Positions 29,613-37,977 of a stretch of DNA of 64,000 nt are shown here, one piece after another. Under the pieces are notes generated by a model that did no database searches, was not told the DNA's origin, and worked only from the letters and a program-made list of their open reading frames with translations. Origin of the DNA: an uncultured Paracoccaceae bacterium (GTDB lineage Bacteria > Pseudomonadota > Alphaproteobacteria > Rhodobacterales > Rhodobacteraceae); assembly GCA_947500825.1 (NCBI GenBank), contig CANMTR010000003.1, forward strand, positions 1-64,000, written 5' to 3'. Position numbers and translations under genes: made by a program. Within the stretch, counting starts at the first letter, position 1. Each line of letters starts with the position of its first letter.

Positions 29613-31003
29613 CAGAGCGCCTCCTGCAGGGGAATGGTCAGTTCGGCCGCACGCCGCGGCGCGAAACCGTAGAGGACGAGGGCGGGCCCGGTCAGCCCTG
29701 CCTCGCCCAAGGCGGGTTCCAGCCGGCCCAACGTGGTGGCGATGCGGCGCTCGTCCGAGCGCGACGCGTTCTCCACCACGCTGACGGGCGTCTCCGGGTC
29801 GGCACCGTGCATCAGGAGGCGCCCCTGGATGAAGCGCGCGGCCCGCTTGCCCATGTAGATCGCGGCGACCTCGCCGGGGCGGGCGAGCTGCGCCCAGTCG
29901 TGGTCGGCGAAGCCGCGCATGTCGTGCCCGGTCAGGAGCCGCACCGAGGCGTTGCGGCCGCGCCGCGTCAGGCTGCGCCCGATGGCGGCGACGGAAGCGG
30001 AGGCGGCGGTGATCCCGGGGACCACGGACCAATCGAGCCCGGCGGCCTCGATCGCCTCGACCTCCTCCTCCAGCCGCCCGAACACGGCCGGATCGCCGGA
30101 TTTCAGCCGGACCACCTGCGCCCCCGCGCGGACATGGGCGACGAGCAGGTCGTTGATCTCGCCCTGGTCGGTGTGCCGGCCGAACCCCTCCTTGCCCACG
30201 TCGAGCATCACCGCCTCGCGCCGGGCGAGCTCGAGGATCGCGGACGGGACGAGCCTGTCGTGGACGACCACGTCGGCCGCATCGAGCGCCTTGCGCGCCT
30301 TCATGGTCAGCAGGTCCGGGTCGCCCGGACCCGCCCCGACGAAGGCCACGTGGCCCGGCATGTCGGGCTGCGACAGGTGCTCTTCGAGGAGCCGGTCGAG
30401 CACCGGGCGAAGGGCCGCTTCGCCACCCTCGGCCATCGCCCGTGGCCCGGCGCGGTCGTAGTAGGCCAACCAGAAATCGCGGCGCGCCCGGCCGAAGGGC
30501 AGGCGCTCGGCCATGTGGCGAAATCCCTTGCCCACCCGCGCGAGCGTACCGAGCGTCGGCGAGAGCCGCTCCTCGAGGTCGCGCTTGATCCGGCGTGCAA
30601 GGACGGGGGCCGCCCCTTCGGTCCCGATGGCGATCGTGACGGGGTCCCGGTCGACGATCGCCGGGGTGATGAACTGGGATCCGGCAAGGTTGTCGACCAT
30701 GTTGACCAGCGCGCCGTCGGCCCGCGCCAGGCGGGCCACCCGCGCGTCCTCGGCATCGTCGTCGGTCGCGGCGTAGAACAGGGCGGCGCAGAGCGCGTCA
30801 CCGGGCTCGACAGTCCGCCGCACGAGGTGCAGACGGCCATGTGCGGCCCACGCCACGATCTCGGGGGCGGGGTCGGGGGCCAGAACGGTCAGCCGCGCCT
30901 GGGACTTCAGGAGCAGGCGCAACTTGGCCAGGGCGGCGTCGCCACCGCCCGCCAGCACGACCCGGCGTCCTGCGAGATCCATGAAGATCGGAAAGTGCTG
31001 CAT
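29612..31003 (-). CDS. cysG: Sirohaem synthase (precorrin-2 dehydrogenase/ferrochelatase and uroporphyrinogen methyltransferase)
   Basis: CysG makes the sirohaem needed by the reductase two genes on. Residues 1-200 hold the Rossmann-type dehydrogenase/chelatase (VVLAGGGDAALAK) and residues about 215-463 the SAM-dependent methyltransferase (VGAGPGDPDLLTMKA, SGDPAVFGR). Total length of 463 residues is normal for the fused enzyme. ATG 31003 is preceded by GGAGG on the minus strand. It is the first gene of the operon, divergent from the Lrp-type regulator. Confidence 0.95.
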   Translation of the reverse strand: MQHFPIFMDLAGRRVVLAGGGDAALAKLRLLLKSQARLTVLAPDPAPEIVAWAAHGRLHLVRRTVEPGDALCAALFYAATDDDAEDARVARLARADGALVNMVDNLAGSQFITPAIVDRDPVTIAIGTEGAAPVLARRIKRDLEERLSPTLGTLARVGKGFRHMAERLPFGRARRDFWLAYYDRAGPRAMAEGGEAALRPVLDRLLEEHLSQPDMPGHVAFVGAGPGDPDLLTMKARKALDAADVVVHDRLVPSAILELARREAVMLDVGKEGFGRHTDQGEINDLLVAHVRAGAQVVRLKSGDPAVFGRLEEEVEAIEAAGLDWSVVPGITAASASVAAIGRSLTRRGRNASVRLLTGHDMRGFADHDWAQLARPGEVAAIYMGKRAARFIQGRLLMHGADPETPVSVVENASRSDERRIATTLGRLEPALGEAGLTGPALVLYGFAPRRAAELTIPLQEAL

Positions 31004-31027
31004 CCGAGGCCTCCTTGCCTTGCGAAA

Positions 31028-31045
31028 GAAGATAGAACATTCTTC
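31028..31045. promoter_or_regulatory. Candidate operator in the cysG/Lrp divergent region
   Basis: Nested dyads GAAGA/TCTTC (31028-31032 and 31041-31045) and AGAA-CA-TTCT (31034-31043) lie 25 bases upstream of cysG in AT-rich sequence. The position suits control of the sulfate operon by the divergent Lrp-type protein; the assignment is inference. Confidence 0.4.
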
Positions 31046-31139
31046 CTTCCCGTTGCAGGGGAGCGGCGTATATAAGGAACGCGTGTCCCACAAGGCCCGT
31101 ACGAGGGGTCTGTCGTTCCCGAGAGACGAGAGGTTGCGA

Positions 31140-31601
31140 ATGCCCGTCCGCATCGACGATCTGGACCGGAAGATCCTCCGCGAATTGCAGCGCGACGCCG
31201 GACAGTCGCTAGACGAGATCGCGCGCGGCGTCGGTTCCTCCAAGACACCCGTCTGGAACCGGATCCGCAAGATGCGCGAGGCTGGCGTGGTGGGCGCGCA
31301 GACGGTCCTGCTCGACCCCGAGGCGCTGGGGTTCGATGCGTGCTTCTTCGTCCTGATCCGCACGGCCGAGCACGACGCCGAGTGGCAGCAGAGGTTCCTC
31401 GCTGCCCTGCGCGTCCGCCCCGAGGTGCAGGAGGCGCACCGGCTGGCGGGCGACATCGATTACATCCTGAAGGTCCGGGTGGAGAATGCGCGGGCCTACG
31501 ACACGTTCTACCAGGCCCTGATCGCCGAGGTGAAGATCCACAACGTCACCGCGCTCCTGTCCATGGAAGAGCTGAAATTCACGACCGCCTTGCCCGTCTG
31601 A
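31140..31601 (+). CDS. Lrp/AsnC-family regulator
   Basis: The 153-residue protein has an N-terminal winged helix-turn-helix (LDRKILRELQRDAGQSLDEIARGVG, SKTPVWNRIRKM) and a C-terminal RAM effector domain (AGDIDYILKVRV). Lrp proteins act as octamers that sense amino acids. It is divergent from cysG, so a role in control of the sulfate assimilation genes in response to a sulfur metabolite or amino acid is likely. ATG 31140 follows GAGAGG. Confidence 0.92.
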   Translation: MPVRIDDLDRKILRELQRDAGQSLDEIARGVGSSKTPVWNRIRKMREAGVVGAQTVLLDPEALGFDACFFVLIRTAEHDAEWQQRFLAALRVRPEVQEAHRLAGDIDYILKVRVENARAYDTFYQALIAEVKIHNVTALLSMEELKFTTALPV

Positions 31602-31619
31602 GAGCCTCGGCGGGCAAGG
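31588..31619 (+). terminator. Hairpin at the Lrp-gene stop
   Basis: CCTTGCCCG (31588-31596) pairs perfectly with CGGGCAAGG (31611-31619), with the Lrp stop codon in the loop. There is no T run. It separates the gene from convergent nagA. Confidence 0.5.
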
Positions 31620-31660
31620 GCCGGCGCCCGCGACGACGGACCCTGGCCGATATCACCACG

Positions 31661-32779
31661 CTACCCGGTCGGGCCGGTCGGATCGACGTCCGGCATTGGA
31701 ACCGGCCGCAGGTCGGGGCCGAGCGCGGTCATCCGATCCACCGCGAGGCCCGGGGCGATGCGGACGGGATCGAGGCCCATGGCGGCCCGGGGGATGTCGG
31801 TGGCCATCGCCACCGCACGCTCCATTGAAAGGCCGAGGTCCAGATGGGCGGCGCGAAGCGCCGTGGCCATGTCGAGATGCGCGCCGGCGAGGTTCCCCTC
31901 GTCGTTCACGAGCCGCCCGTCCTGCAACGCGATGGTCCGCCCGTAGAGGGTGAAGCGGGGCGGCCCGCCCACGGTGGCCATCGCGTCCGAGATGAGGAAG
32001 GTCCGGTCGGGCCGGGGCCTGGCGGCCAGCGCGATCGCCAGCATTTCGGGCGCGACGTGGTGCCCGTCCGCGATGATCCCGCAATAGGCATCGGAGAGGA
32101 TCGCGGCCCCGAGCAGGCCCGGCGCACGGGATCGCATCTGCTCCATGGCGTTGAACAGATGCGTCACGCAGGTGACGCCTGCGGCCATCGCGGCGCGAAA
32201 CCCTTCGGCGTCGGCCTCGCTGTGGCCGGCCGATATCACCGCCCCCGTCCGCGCGAGCCGCGCGAGGCGCGCCGGGTCGGCCCGTTCGGGGGCCAGTGTC
32301 ACCATGACCGGCCAGCCTGCCTCCCGCAGCCGTGCCACCCCGTCGACGACGCGGTCGTCGAGGGGGCGCACATGACGCGCGGCGTGGGTGCCGCGCCGTG
32401 CGGGCGCGATGGCGGGCCCTTCGAGGTGCAGGCCGAGCAGGCCCGGCGTTCCCCGGGCCGCGAGCATCGCGTCCACCGCGCGGTCCATCACCTCCGGCGC
32501 GTCGGTCACTAGCGTGGCCAGGATCTCGCCCGTGCCCAGGCTCCGATGGGCAGCCGCGATCCGGGCGAGGCCCTCGGGGGTGGGGTCGCCGTTGAGCATG
32601 GTGCCGCCGCCGCCGTTCACCTGCAGGTCGGTCGGCCCCGGGATCAGGAGATGGGGCGCGAGATCGGGGACCGCGCTCGCCGCCGGTCCGACCTCGGCGA
32701 CCCGCCCCCGGGACAGGCGAACGGCGCGCCCGGGGCGCAAGGCGCCCCCCTCCCACAGAAGGCCCGGCGCGATCAGCAT
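31661..32779 (-). CDS. nagA: N-acetylglucosamine-6-phosphate deacetylase
   Basis: NagA removes the acetyl group from GlcNAc-6-phosphate on the way to glycolysis or cell-wall recycling. The 372 residues form an amidohydrolase: the metal-site glutamate is in HLEGPAIAP, histidines in ISAGHSEAD and VTHLFNAM, and the catalytic aspartate in LISDAMA. The first strand motif PTDLQVNGGGG replaces the usual PGFID. It overlaps the ROK kinase by 7 bases and acts after it in the pathway. No glucosamine-6-phosphate deaminase lies nearby. Confidence 0.93.
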   Translation of the reverse strand: MLIAPGLLWEGGALRPGRAVRLSRGRVAEVGPAASAVPDLAPHLLIPGPTDLQVNGGGGTMLNGDPTPEGLARIAAAHRSLGTGEILATLVTDAPEVMDRAVDAMLAARGTPGLLGLHLEGPAIAPARRGTHAARHVRPLDDRVVDGVARLREAGWPVMVTLAPERADPARLARLARTGAVISAGHSEADAEGFRAAMAAGVTCVTHLFNAMEQMRSRAPGLLGAAILSDAYCGIIADGHHVAPEMLAIALAARPRPDRTFLISDAMATVGGPPRFTLYGRTIALQDGRLVNDEGNLAGAHLDMATALRAAHLDLGLSMERAVAMATDIPRAAMGLDPVRIAPGLAVDRMTALGPDLRPVPMPDVDPTGPTG

Positions 32780-33660
32780 GCCGCGTCCCGTGCCGCGAGC
32801 GCGGCGCCCCGCGCCCCGGATGTCGGGCCGAACCGCGCGAGGCGCAGCCCGGGCAGCGCGGCGGGGCCGAGGCGGCGACCCTCCAGCGCCGCGGCCAGCC
32901 GCTCGGCCACGCCGGGCAGGCCCGACAGGCCACCGCCCAGCACCACGAGCCCGGGATCGACCGCGAAGAGGGTGGCCATCAGCCCCTCGGCCAGGATGTC
33001 GGCCCAGGCGTCGAGGACCTCCGCGTTCGGCACTTCTGCACCCGTGACGTGGCGCGACAGCCACGGCAACGCCGCCCCCGAGACGTATCGCTCGAGGCAG
33101 GCGACCCGGCCGCAGGGGCATTCGCGCAGGGGCAGCCGATACCGCTCGGCCATCGCGGCTGACAGGGCGGCGTGGCCGATCTCCAGCCCGTAGCCCGCGT
33201 GCCGGGGCAGGGTGCGTCCGTCCACGGTGACGCCGCCCCCCAGGCCGGTGCCGACAACGAGCCCGAGGACCACGCGCGCCTCGGCGCCCGCACCGCCCCG
33301 GGCCTCGGACAGGGCGAAGGCCGCCCCGTCGTTCAGGACCGGGACGGGCCGGCCGGCCGATGCGGCGATCCCGGGGCCGAGCGGGGCGGCCCCGAAGGCG
33401 ACGTTGGCGGCGAATACGGCGCCCGTGCCGGTGTCGGGTATTCCCGGAACGGCCAGTCCGACGGGCACCGCCCTGCCGGCACGCCCGTCCAGCCAGGCGA
33501 TCCGGTCCAGGATCGCGCGGCGAAGTGCTGCAGGCGTGGACGGGGTCTCCGTGCGCTCTACGGCGATGGAGGCGGCCTCCGGCCCGGCGAAAAGGCGCGA
33601 CTCGATCTTCGTGCCGCCCACGTCGATGCCGCCGATGAGGTCGATCGCGTCCATGTCCAT
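32773..33660 (-). CDS. ROK-family sugar kinase, probably N-acetylglucosamine kinase
   Basis: The 295 residues have the ROK ATP motif GIDVGGTKIESRL, a sugar-binding GLEIGHAAL, and the zinc motif CPCGRVACLE, in which the third residue pair is slightly altered from CxCGxxGCxE. The product would phosphorylate GlcNAc at C6, giving the substrate of NagA encoded by the overlapping next gene; this context is the reason for the substrate call. ATG 33660 or 33654 are both possible starts. There is no DNA-binding domain, so it is not a ROK repressor. Confidence 0.82.
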   Translation of the reverse strand: MDMDAIDLIGGIDVGGTKIESRLFAGPEAASIAVERTETPSTPAALRRAILDRIAWLDGRAGRAVPVGLAVPGIPDTGTGAVFAANVAFGAAPLGPGIAASAGRPVPVLNDGAAFALSEARGGAGAEARVVLGLVVGTGLGGGVTVDGRTLPRHAGYGLEIGHAALSAAMAERYRLPLRECPCGRVACLERYVSGAALPWLSRHVTGAEVPNAEVLDAWADILAEGLMATLFAVDPGLVVLGGGLSGLPGVAERLAAALEGRRLGPAALPGLRLARFGPTSGARGAALAARDAAC

Positions 33661-33839
33661 CCCACGGTCCTGCTCGGGGCGTCCGATACGCCTCTCGGGC
33701 GGAGGACGAAAGCGTCCGCCTCGTCGCGACGGGGGCGAATCCTTCCCCCGCCGACCCCGCGACGCGGATCGCGGAGATGGATTTCCCACGCAGGTCGCGG
33801 CGGGCCCGTGCCCCACATCGCCGCCGATGGGCGGAAAAC

Positions 33840-34379
33840 CTAGCCCTCGCCGCCCGCGAGCTTGGAGCGGAGCGCGCTCAACGCGGCGCGGTCCTCGTCC
33901 GACACGGTCTCGATTGCCGGCCCGGCCTCGTGGACCGCGCCCGCCTCGGCCCCGGGCGCGCGTGGGAAGGCGGGCACGGCGAGGCTCAGGACCTCCGCCA
34001 TGACCGCATCCAGGTCGAGCACCGCCGGCAGCGGCTCTTCCTCCGTCTCCTGGGGCATTTCCTGTTCGACCGCCGGCGCTTCTTCGGTGTCGAGCGCGGC
34101 GAGGTAATGGCGCCGGACGGGCTCGTCGATGCGGGTGGTGACGGGCTCCAGCGTGATCCCGCAGGGTTGGACCACCGTCGCGCCGAGCATGGCGTCCAGC
34201 TCCCAGTCCCGGGCGCCCATGGGCCGCAACGCCCCGGCGAAGCGCAGCTTCTTGAGCGCGCTCACTCCCACTTCGGTGGCGAGGCCGACCCGGGCATCCG
34301 CGTCGGGAACGATCTCGAACTCCCTCACGGTCCGGTCCCGCGGGCCGGTGAGGCGAAAACGACTGGACGGGGGGGCCAT
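33840..34379 (-). CDS. DUF177 (YceD-type) protein
   Basis: The 179-residue protein resembles the DUF177/YceD family, which in most bacteria sits before rpmF and affects 23S rRNA accumulation. Conserved features include the AL-x-x-CGITLEPV segment where the usual motif is a cysteine followed by a variable basic-acid pattern, and an acidic insertion (QETEEEPLP). rpmF and plsX are not next to it here. bamE is divergent by 84 bases. The 179 bases after its stop, up to the kinase gene (33661-33839), show nothing recognisable. Confidence 0.75.
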   Translation of the reverse strand: MAPPSSRFRLTGPRDRTVREFEIVPDADARVGLATEVGVSALKKLRFAGALRPMGARDWELDAMLGATVVQPCGITLEPVTTRIDEPVRRHYLAALDTEEAPAVEQEMPQETEEEPLPAVLDLDAVMAEVLSLAVPAFPRAPGAEAGAVHEAGPAIETVSDEDRAALSALRSKLAGGEG

Positions 34380-34463
34380 GGCCTCTCCATTCTTGAAGGC
34401 GGAACGCGCTTTGATGTAGTCAGCCTAAGAGCAGCCACGGAACAAGACAACGGGACGGGTGGA

Positions 34464-34910
34464 ATGACCACAGGAACGCGGCTCTTGCCCGCCCTCGCGC
34501 TGATCGCGGCGACGGCGTGTTCGCCGGTCTACGAGAACCACGGCTATGCGCCACCCCCCGACGTGCTCGCGCAGGTCGAAGTGGGTCGCGACACCCGCGA
34601 CGACATCGTCCAGGATGTCGGACAGCCCACCGCCGAGGGCGTTCTGGGCGAAGATGCGTGGTATTACGTCCAGAGCCGGTTCCGCGAATACGGGTGGCGC
34701 GCCCCCGAGGAGATCGACCGTCAGGTCGTCGCGATATCGTTCGCGCCGTCGGGGACCGTGTCGAACGTCGAGCGCTTCGGTCTCGAGCAGGGCCGCGTCG
34801 TGCCGATCTCGCGCGAGGTGACGGAGACGACGGTCCAAGACACCGGCTTCCTGCGCCAGCTCTTCGGCAATATCGGCAACTTCAATCCCGCCGGCCTGCT
34901 CGACGAATAG
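34464..34910 (+). CDS. bamE: Outer membrane protein assembly factor BamE (SmpA/OmlA)
   Basis: BamE is a lipoprotein of the complex that inserts beta-barrels into the outer membrane. The 148 residues have a signal sequence with a variant lipobox ending Cys19, and the SmpA/OmlA pattern VEVGRDTRDDIVQDVGQP followed by AWYYVQSRF. The C-terminal 40 residues, ending in NPAGLLDE, are longer than in enterobacterial BamE. ATG 34464 follows GGGTGGA. It is divergent from the DUF177 gene, an arrangement I recall from other Rhodobacteraceae. Confidence 0.9.
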   Translation: MTTGTRLLPALALIAATACSPVYENHGYAPPPDVLAQVEVGRDTRDDIVQDVGQPTAEGVLGEDAWYYVQSRFREYGWRAPEEIDRQVVAISFAPSGTVSNVERFGLEQGRVVPISREVTETTVQDTGFLRQLFGNIGNFNPAGLLDE

Positions 34911-34925
34911 GACGTGTCCGTCGGC

Positions 34926-36359
34926 TCAGGCCGCGTGCTCCTCCAGCCACGCCGCGGCCGCCGACAGATCGGCGCGAAAGTCGCGCTCGGCGGCCGCGCG
35001 CGCGGCCTCGTTGGGCACCCGCAGCAGGTAGGAGGGGTGAAGCGTCAGCAGGACGGGCGTCCCGTCCCCGGTCTCCTCGAACGTCCCGCGCCGCTTCATG
35101 ATCCCCTGGCCGCGCCCGGTCAGGCTCGCCGCCGCCGTCGCCCCCATCGCCAGGATCAGGTCCGGGCGCACCAGCCGCCGCTCGGCGTCGAGCCACCAAC
35201 GGCAGGCCTGGACCTCGCCCGCGTCGGGCTTCTGGTGGATGCGGCGCTTGCCGCGGGGCACGAACTTGAAGTGCTTCACCGCGTTCGTCACGAAGGCGCG
35301 CGACCGGTCGAGTCCCGCCTCCTCGGCGAACCTGTCGAAGAGTTGCCCGGCCGGGCCGACGAAGGGCCGACCGGCCAGATCCTCCTGGTCGCCGGGTTGC
35401 TCTCCCACCACCATGAGGGGCGCGTCGCGGGGGCCTTCGCCCACCACCACCTGGGTCGCGTCGCGGTGCAGCGGGCAACGATCGCACCCTTCCGCCTCGC
35501 GGCGCAGGGCGTCCAGATCGTCGACGGGGGGCAGATCCTCGGTCATCCTGAGCCTTTCGCTGATTCGCGCAGCCCGTGCGGGCGCGAGGGTGGGGGCCGC
35601 GGCCTGCATGTCCCGGGCCCGGGCCTGGGCGCCGGCGATCAGTTCCGGGATCGCGGCGGCCTCGGGCAGGTTCTTCCAGTACTTCTTCGGCATCTCGGCC
35701 TGCATCGCCTTCACCTTGAGGCGCGCGGGGTTGAAGATGTTCCGGAAATACGTGGCCCAGAGCTCCTCGGTCGCATCCTCGGGCAGGGGCGGTCTCGATC
35801 CCCCGTCCGAGAAGGAGACGTCGCCGTCCGTGAAGGTGGCCGTCAGGTCGGGGGTCACGATCACCCAGTCCATGTCCCCGAAGCGGCGCATGAAGAACGG
35901 CGCGATCGGCTCCAGGATGTGGTGGTCCGGCTCGAACCAGGCGGCGAAGCGGCGCCGCGCGCCCGTGGCTTCAATCTCGCGGAACCTCAGGAACGCCGTC
36001 ATCTTGTGCCGGTCGCGGCGCACCGCCTTCTCCATCTCGCGCAGCCGCGCTAACCCCGGATCGCCCCGGTCCTGCATCAGGCCGGGCCGTCCCCGCAGAC
36101 GCCAAAGGAGCGCGTAGAGCCGGGCGAAGCGTTCGAGATCGGCGTGCCAGCATACCGTTTCCGACAGGGCGACGAAGCTGCGGGGCGCCCGCGCGGCCCC
36201 GGCCGCCGGACCCTCGGGCGGCCCGGCAAAGAGGTCGGGGGCCGCGTCGCCATACTGCCACACAACATCCTCGGGCGGCGTGCCCGCGCCCAGAAGGCCC
36301 CGCGCCGCGTCCCGCCACGCCGCCGCCGTTCCTTCCTTCGGAAGCGCCACGGTCCGCAT
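34926..36359 (-). CDS. DUF4130-UdgX fusion (uracil-DNA binding glycosylase-type protein)
   Basis: The 477 residues combine an N-terminal DUF4130 domain (about 1-245, with HKMTAFLRFRE and FEPDHHILEPIAPFF) and a C-terminal family 4-like uracil-DNA glycosylase (about 280-477). The latter has cluster cysteines starting CDRC, motif GEQPGDQEDLAGRPFVGPAG, HPSYLL, and the loop KRRIH (371-375). In UdgX of Mycobacterium the histidine of this loop bonds covalently to the sugar left after uracil removal, so the protein stays on the DNA. The start shares a base with the stop of the radical SAM gene (TGATG). Expression is probably SOS-controlled. Confidence 0.93.
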   Translation of the reverse strand: MRTVALPKEGTAAAWRDAARGLLGAGTPPEDVVWQYGDAAPDLFAGPPEGPAAGAARAPRSFVALSETVCWHADLERFARLYALLWRLRGRPGLMQDRGDPGLARLREMEKAVRRDRHKMTAFLRFREIEATGARRRFAAWFEPDHHILEPIAPFFMRRFGDMDWVIVTPDLTATFTDGDVSFSDGGSRPPLPEDATEELWATYFRNIFNPARLKVKAMQAEMPKKYWKNLPEAAAIPELIAGAQARARDMQAAAPTLAPARAARISERLRMTEDLPPVDDLDALRREAEGCDRCPLHRDATQVVVGEGPRDAPLMVVGEQPGDQEDLAGRPFVGPAGQLFDRFAEEAGLDRSRAFVTNAVKHFKFVPRGKRRIHQKPDAGEVQACRWWLDAERRLVRPDLILAMGATAAASLTGRGQGIMKRRGTFEETGDGTPVLLTLHPSYLLRVPNEAARAAAERDFRADLSAAAAWLEEHAA

Positions 36360-37594
36360 CAGAACAGCGACAACTGCTCGGGTGGCGGCGCGAACCGGGC
36401 CCGGAGATCGGCCGCGTCGGTCAGCGCGCCGGGCGACCAGCCCCCCAGCGTGACGAAGGCCCGCGCCTTCTTCATCGAGGCCCCCATCCGCGCCAGGTCC
36501 TCGTAGCGCAGGCTCCTGTGGCGCCGGGTCGTCAGGATCCGCCCCACCGTCTTGGTGCCGATCCCGGGCACCCGCAGGAGCATCTCGCGCGGGGCGCGGT
36601 TCACGTCGACGGGGAAGTGCTGGCGGTTGGCCAGCGCCCAGGCGAGCTTGGGATCGATCCCGAGATCGAGGTTGCCGTCCGGGGACGCGCCCGTGATTTC
36701 CGCTAGGTCGAAGCCGTAGAAGCGCAGCAGCCAGTCCGCCTGGTAGAGCCTGTGCTCGCGTTCGAGCGGCGGTCGGATCAGCGGCAGCTTCGCGGTGGCG
36801 TCGGGGATCGGCGAGAAGGCGGAGAAATAGACCCGCTTCAACCCGTAGGAGGAATAGAGCCGTGTGGACTGTCCCAGGATGGTCGCGTCGGTCGCGCCGT
36901 CCGCGCCGACGATCATCTGCGTCGATTGGCCCGCGGGGGCGAACCGCGCCGGGCGCCGCCCCGTGTGGCTGCGCTCCCCGGCGGCCTCTTTCCTCAGGCG
37001 CACGTCGGCCATGGCCTTGCGGATCGTGCGCGGGTCCTTCTCGGGCGCATAGGCGCGCACGCTCGCATCGGTGGGCAGCTCGACGTTGATCGACAGGCGG
37101 TCGGCGTGCAGGCCCGCCTGCTCGATCAGCCCCGGGTCGGCATCGGGAATGGTCTTGAGGTGGATGTAGCCGCGGAAGCGATGCTCCACCCGCAGCTTGC
37201 GCGCGATCTCGACCATCTCGCCCATGGTCTCGTCCGGCGAGCGCACGATCCCCGAGGACAGGAACAGCCCCTCGATGTAGTTGCGCCGGTAGAACTCCAG
37301 GGTCAGCGTCACGACCTCGTCGACGGTGAACCGCGCCCGCTTCACGTTGGAGCTGACCCGGTTCACGCAATAGGCGCAGTCGTAGATGCAGAAGTTCGTC
37401 AGCAGGATCTTCAGCAGGCTGATGCAGCGCCCGTCCGGGGCGTAGGCGTGGCAGATGCCCGACCCCTCCGTCGATCCCAGCCCGTCGCCCTTGCGCGACG
37501 ACCGCTTCGCCGTCCCCGACGAAGCGCAGGAGGCGTCGTACTTGGCGGCATCCGACAGGATCGCCAGCTTGTCCTGAAGGGTGGGGCGCGACAT
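36359..37594 (-). CDS. Putative DNA modification/repair radical SAM protein
   Basis: The 411-residue protein belongs to the rSAM_link_UDG type. The radical SAM cysteines are Cys69, Cys73 and Cys76 (CIYDCAYC), extra cysteines occur at 23, 48 and 57, and a helix-hairpin-helix near residues 325-355 (LLRVPGIGTKTVGRIL) suggests DNA binding. Its reaction is unknown. It is the first gene of a two-gene operon with the DUF4130-UdgX fusion, and a GTTC-N7-GTTC box lies immediately upstream of its start codon. The N-terminal MSRPTLQDKLAILSDAAKYDAS is characteristic of the family. Confidence 0.93.
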   Translation of the reverse strand: MSRPTLQDKLAILSDAAKYDASCASSGTAKRSSRKGDGLGSTEGSGICHAYAPDGRCISLLKILLTNFCIYDCAYCVNRVSSNVKRARFTVDEVVTLTLEFYRRNYIEGLFLSSGIVRSPDETMGEMVEIARKLRVEHRFRGYIHLKTIPDADPGLIEQAGLHADRLSINVELPTDASVRAYAPEKDPRTIRKAMADVRLRKEAAGERSHTGRRPARFAPAGQSTQMIVGADGATDATILGQSTRLYSSYGLKRVYFSAFSPIPDATAKLPLIRPPLEREHRLYQADWLLRFYGFDLAEITGASPDGNLDLGIDPKLAWALANRQHFPVDVNRAPREMLLRVPGIGTKTVGRILTTRRHRSLRYEDLARMGASMKKARAFVTLGGWSPGALTDAADLRARFAPPPEQLSLF

Positions 37595-37596
37595 GC

Positions 37597-37611
37597 GTTC
37601 ACCCTATGTTC
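37597..37611. promoter_or_regulatory. LexA-type SOS box GTTC-N7-GTTC
   Basis: GTTC at 37597-37600 and again at 37608-37611, separated by exactly 7 bases (ACCCTAT), match the LexA operator known from Rhodobacter and other alphaproteobacteria. It begins 2 bases upstream of the radical SAM start codon and 99 bases before the divergent RAM-domain gene. Confidence 0.75.
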
Positions 37612-37710
37612 ATATTCGCGCCAGGCCAAGGGGGTGCGACGACGGGGCAGGGCTGGCCAATATCCGCCCGGCCGGGTCACATGGGGGAGATCAAACAAGG
37701 AGAATCCCGC

Positions 37711-37950
37711 ATGACGACCTGCGTCTTCGTCCAGATCCGCTGCCGCCCGGGAACCACCTACGCGGTCGCCGAGCGGATCGTGCTGAAGGAGATCCATTCC
37801 GAACTCTACTCGACCTCGGGCGAGTTCGACCTCCTGCTCAAGCTCTACATCCCCGAGGGCGCGGACGTGGGCAAGTACATCAACGACAACCTCCTCGATG
37901 TGGAGGGGATCGAGCGCAGCCTCACCACGCTCACGTTCAGCGCGTTCTGA
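37711..37950 (+). CDS. Stand-alone Lrp/AsnC ligand-binding (RAM) domain protein
   Basis: The 79-residue product is a lone RAM domain: TTCVFVQIRCRPGTTY, a central TSGEFDLLLKLYIP, and a C-terminal GIERSLTTLTFSAF. There is no DNA-binding domain. Such free RAM proteins assemble into ring oligomers that bind amino acids, and may bind to full-length Lrp proteins; no function is proven. AAGGAG precedes ATG 37711. It is divergent from the radical SAM gene and shares its 116-base upstream region with the LexA-type box. Confidence 0.88.
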   Translation: MTTCVFVQIRCRPGTTYAVAERIVLKEIHSELYSTSGEFDLLLKLYIPEGADVGKYINDNLLDVEGIERSLTTLTFSAF

Positions 37951-37977
37951 ACCGCGGGCCGGCCTTCGCGCCGGGGC

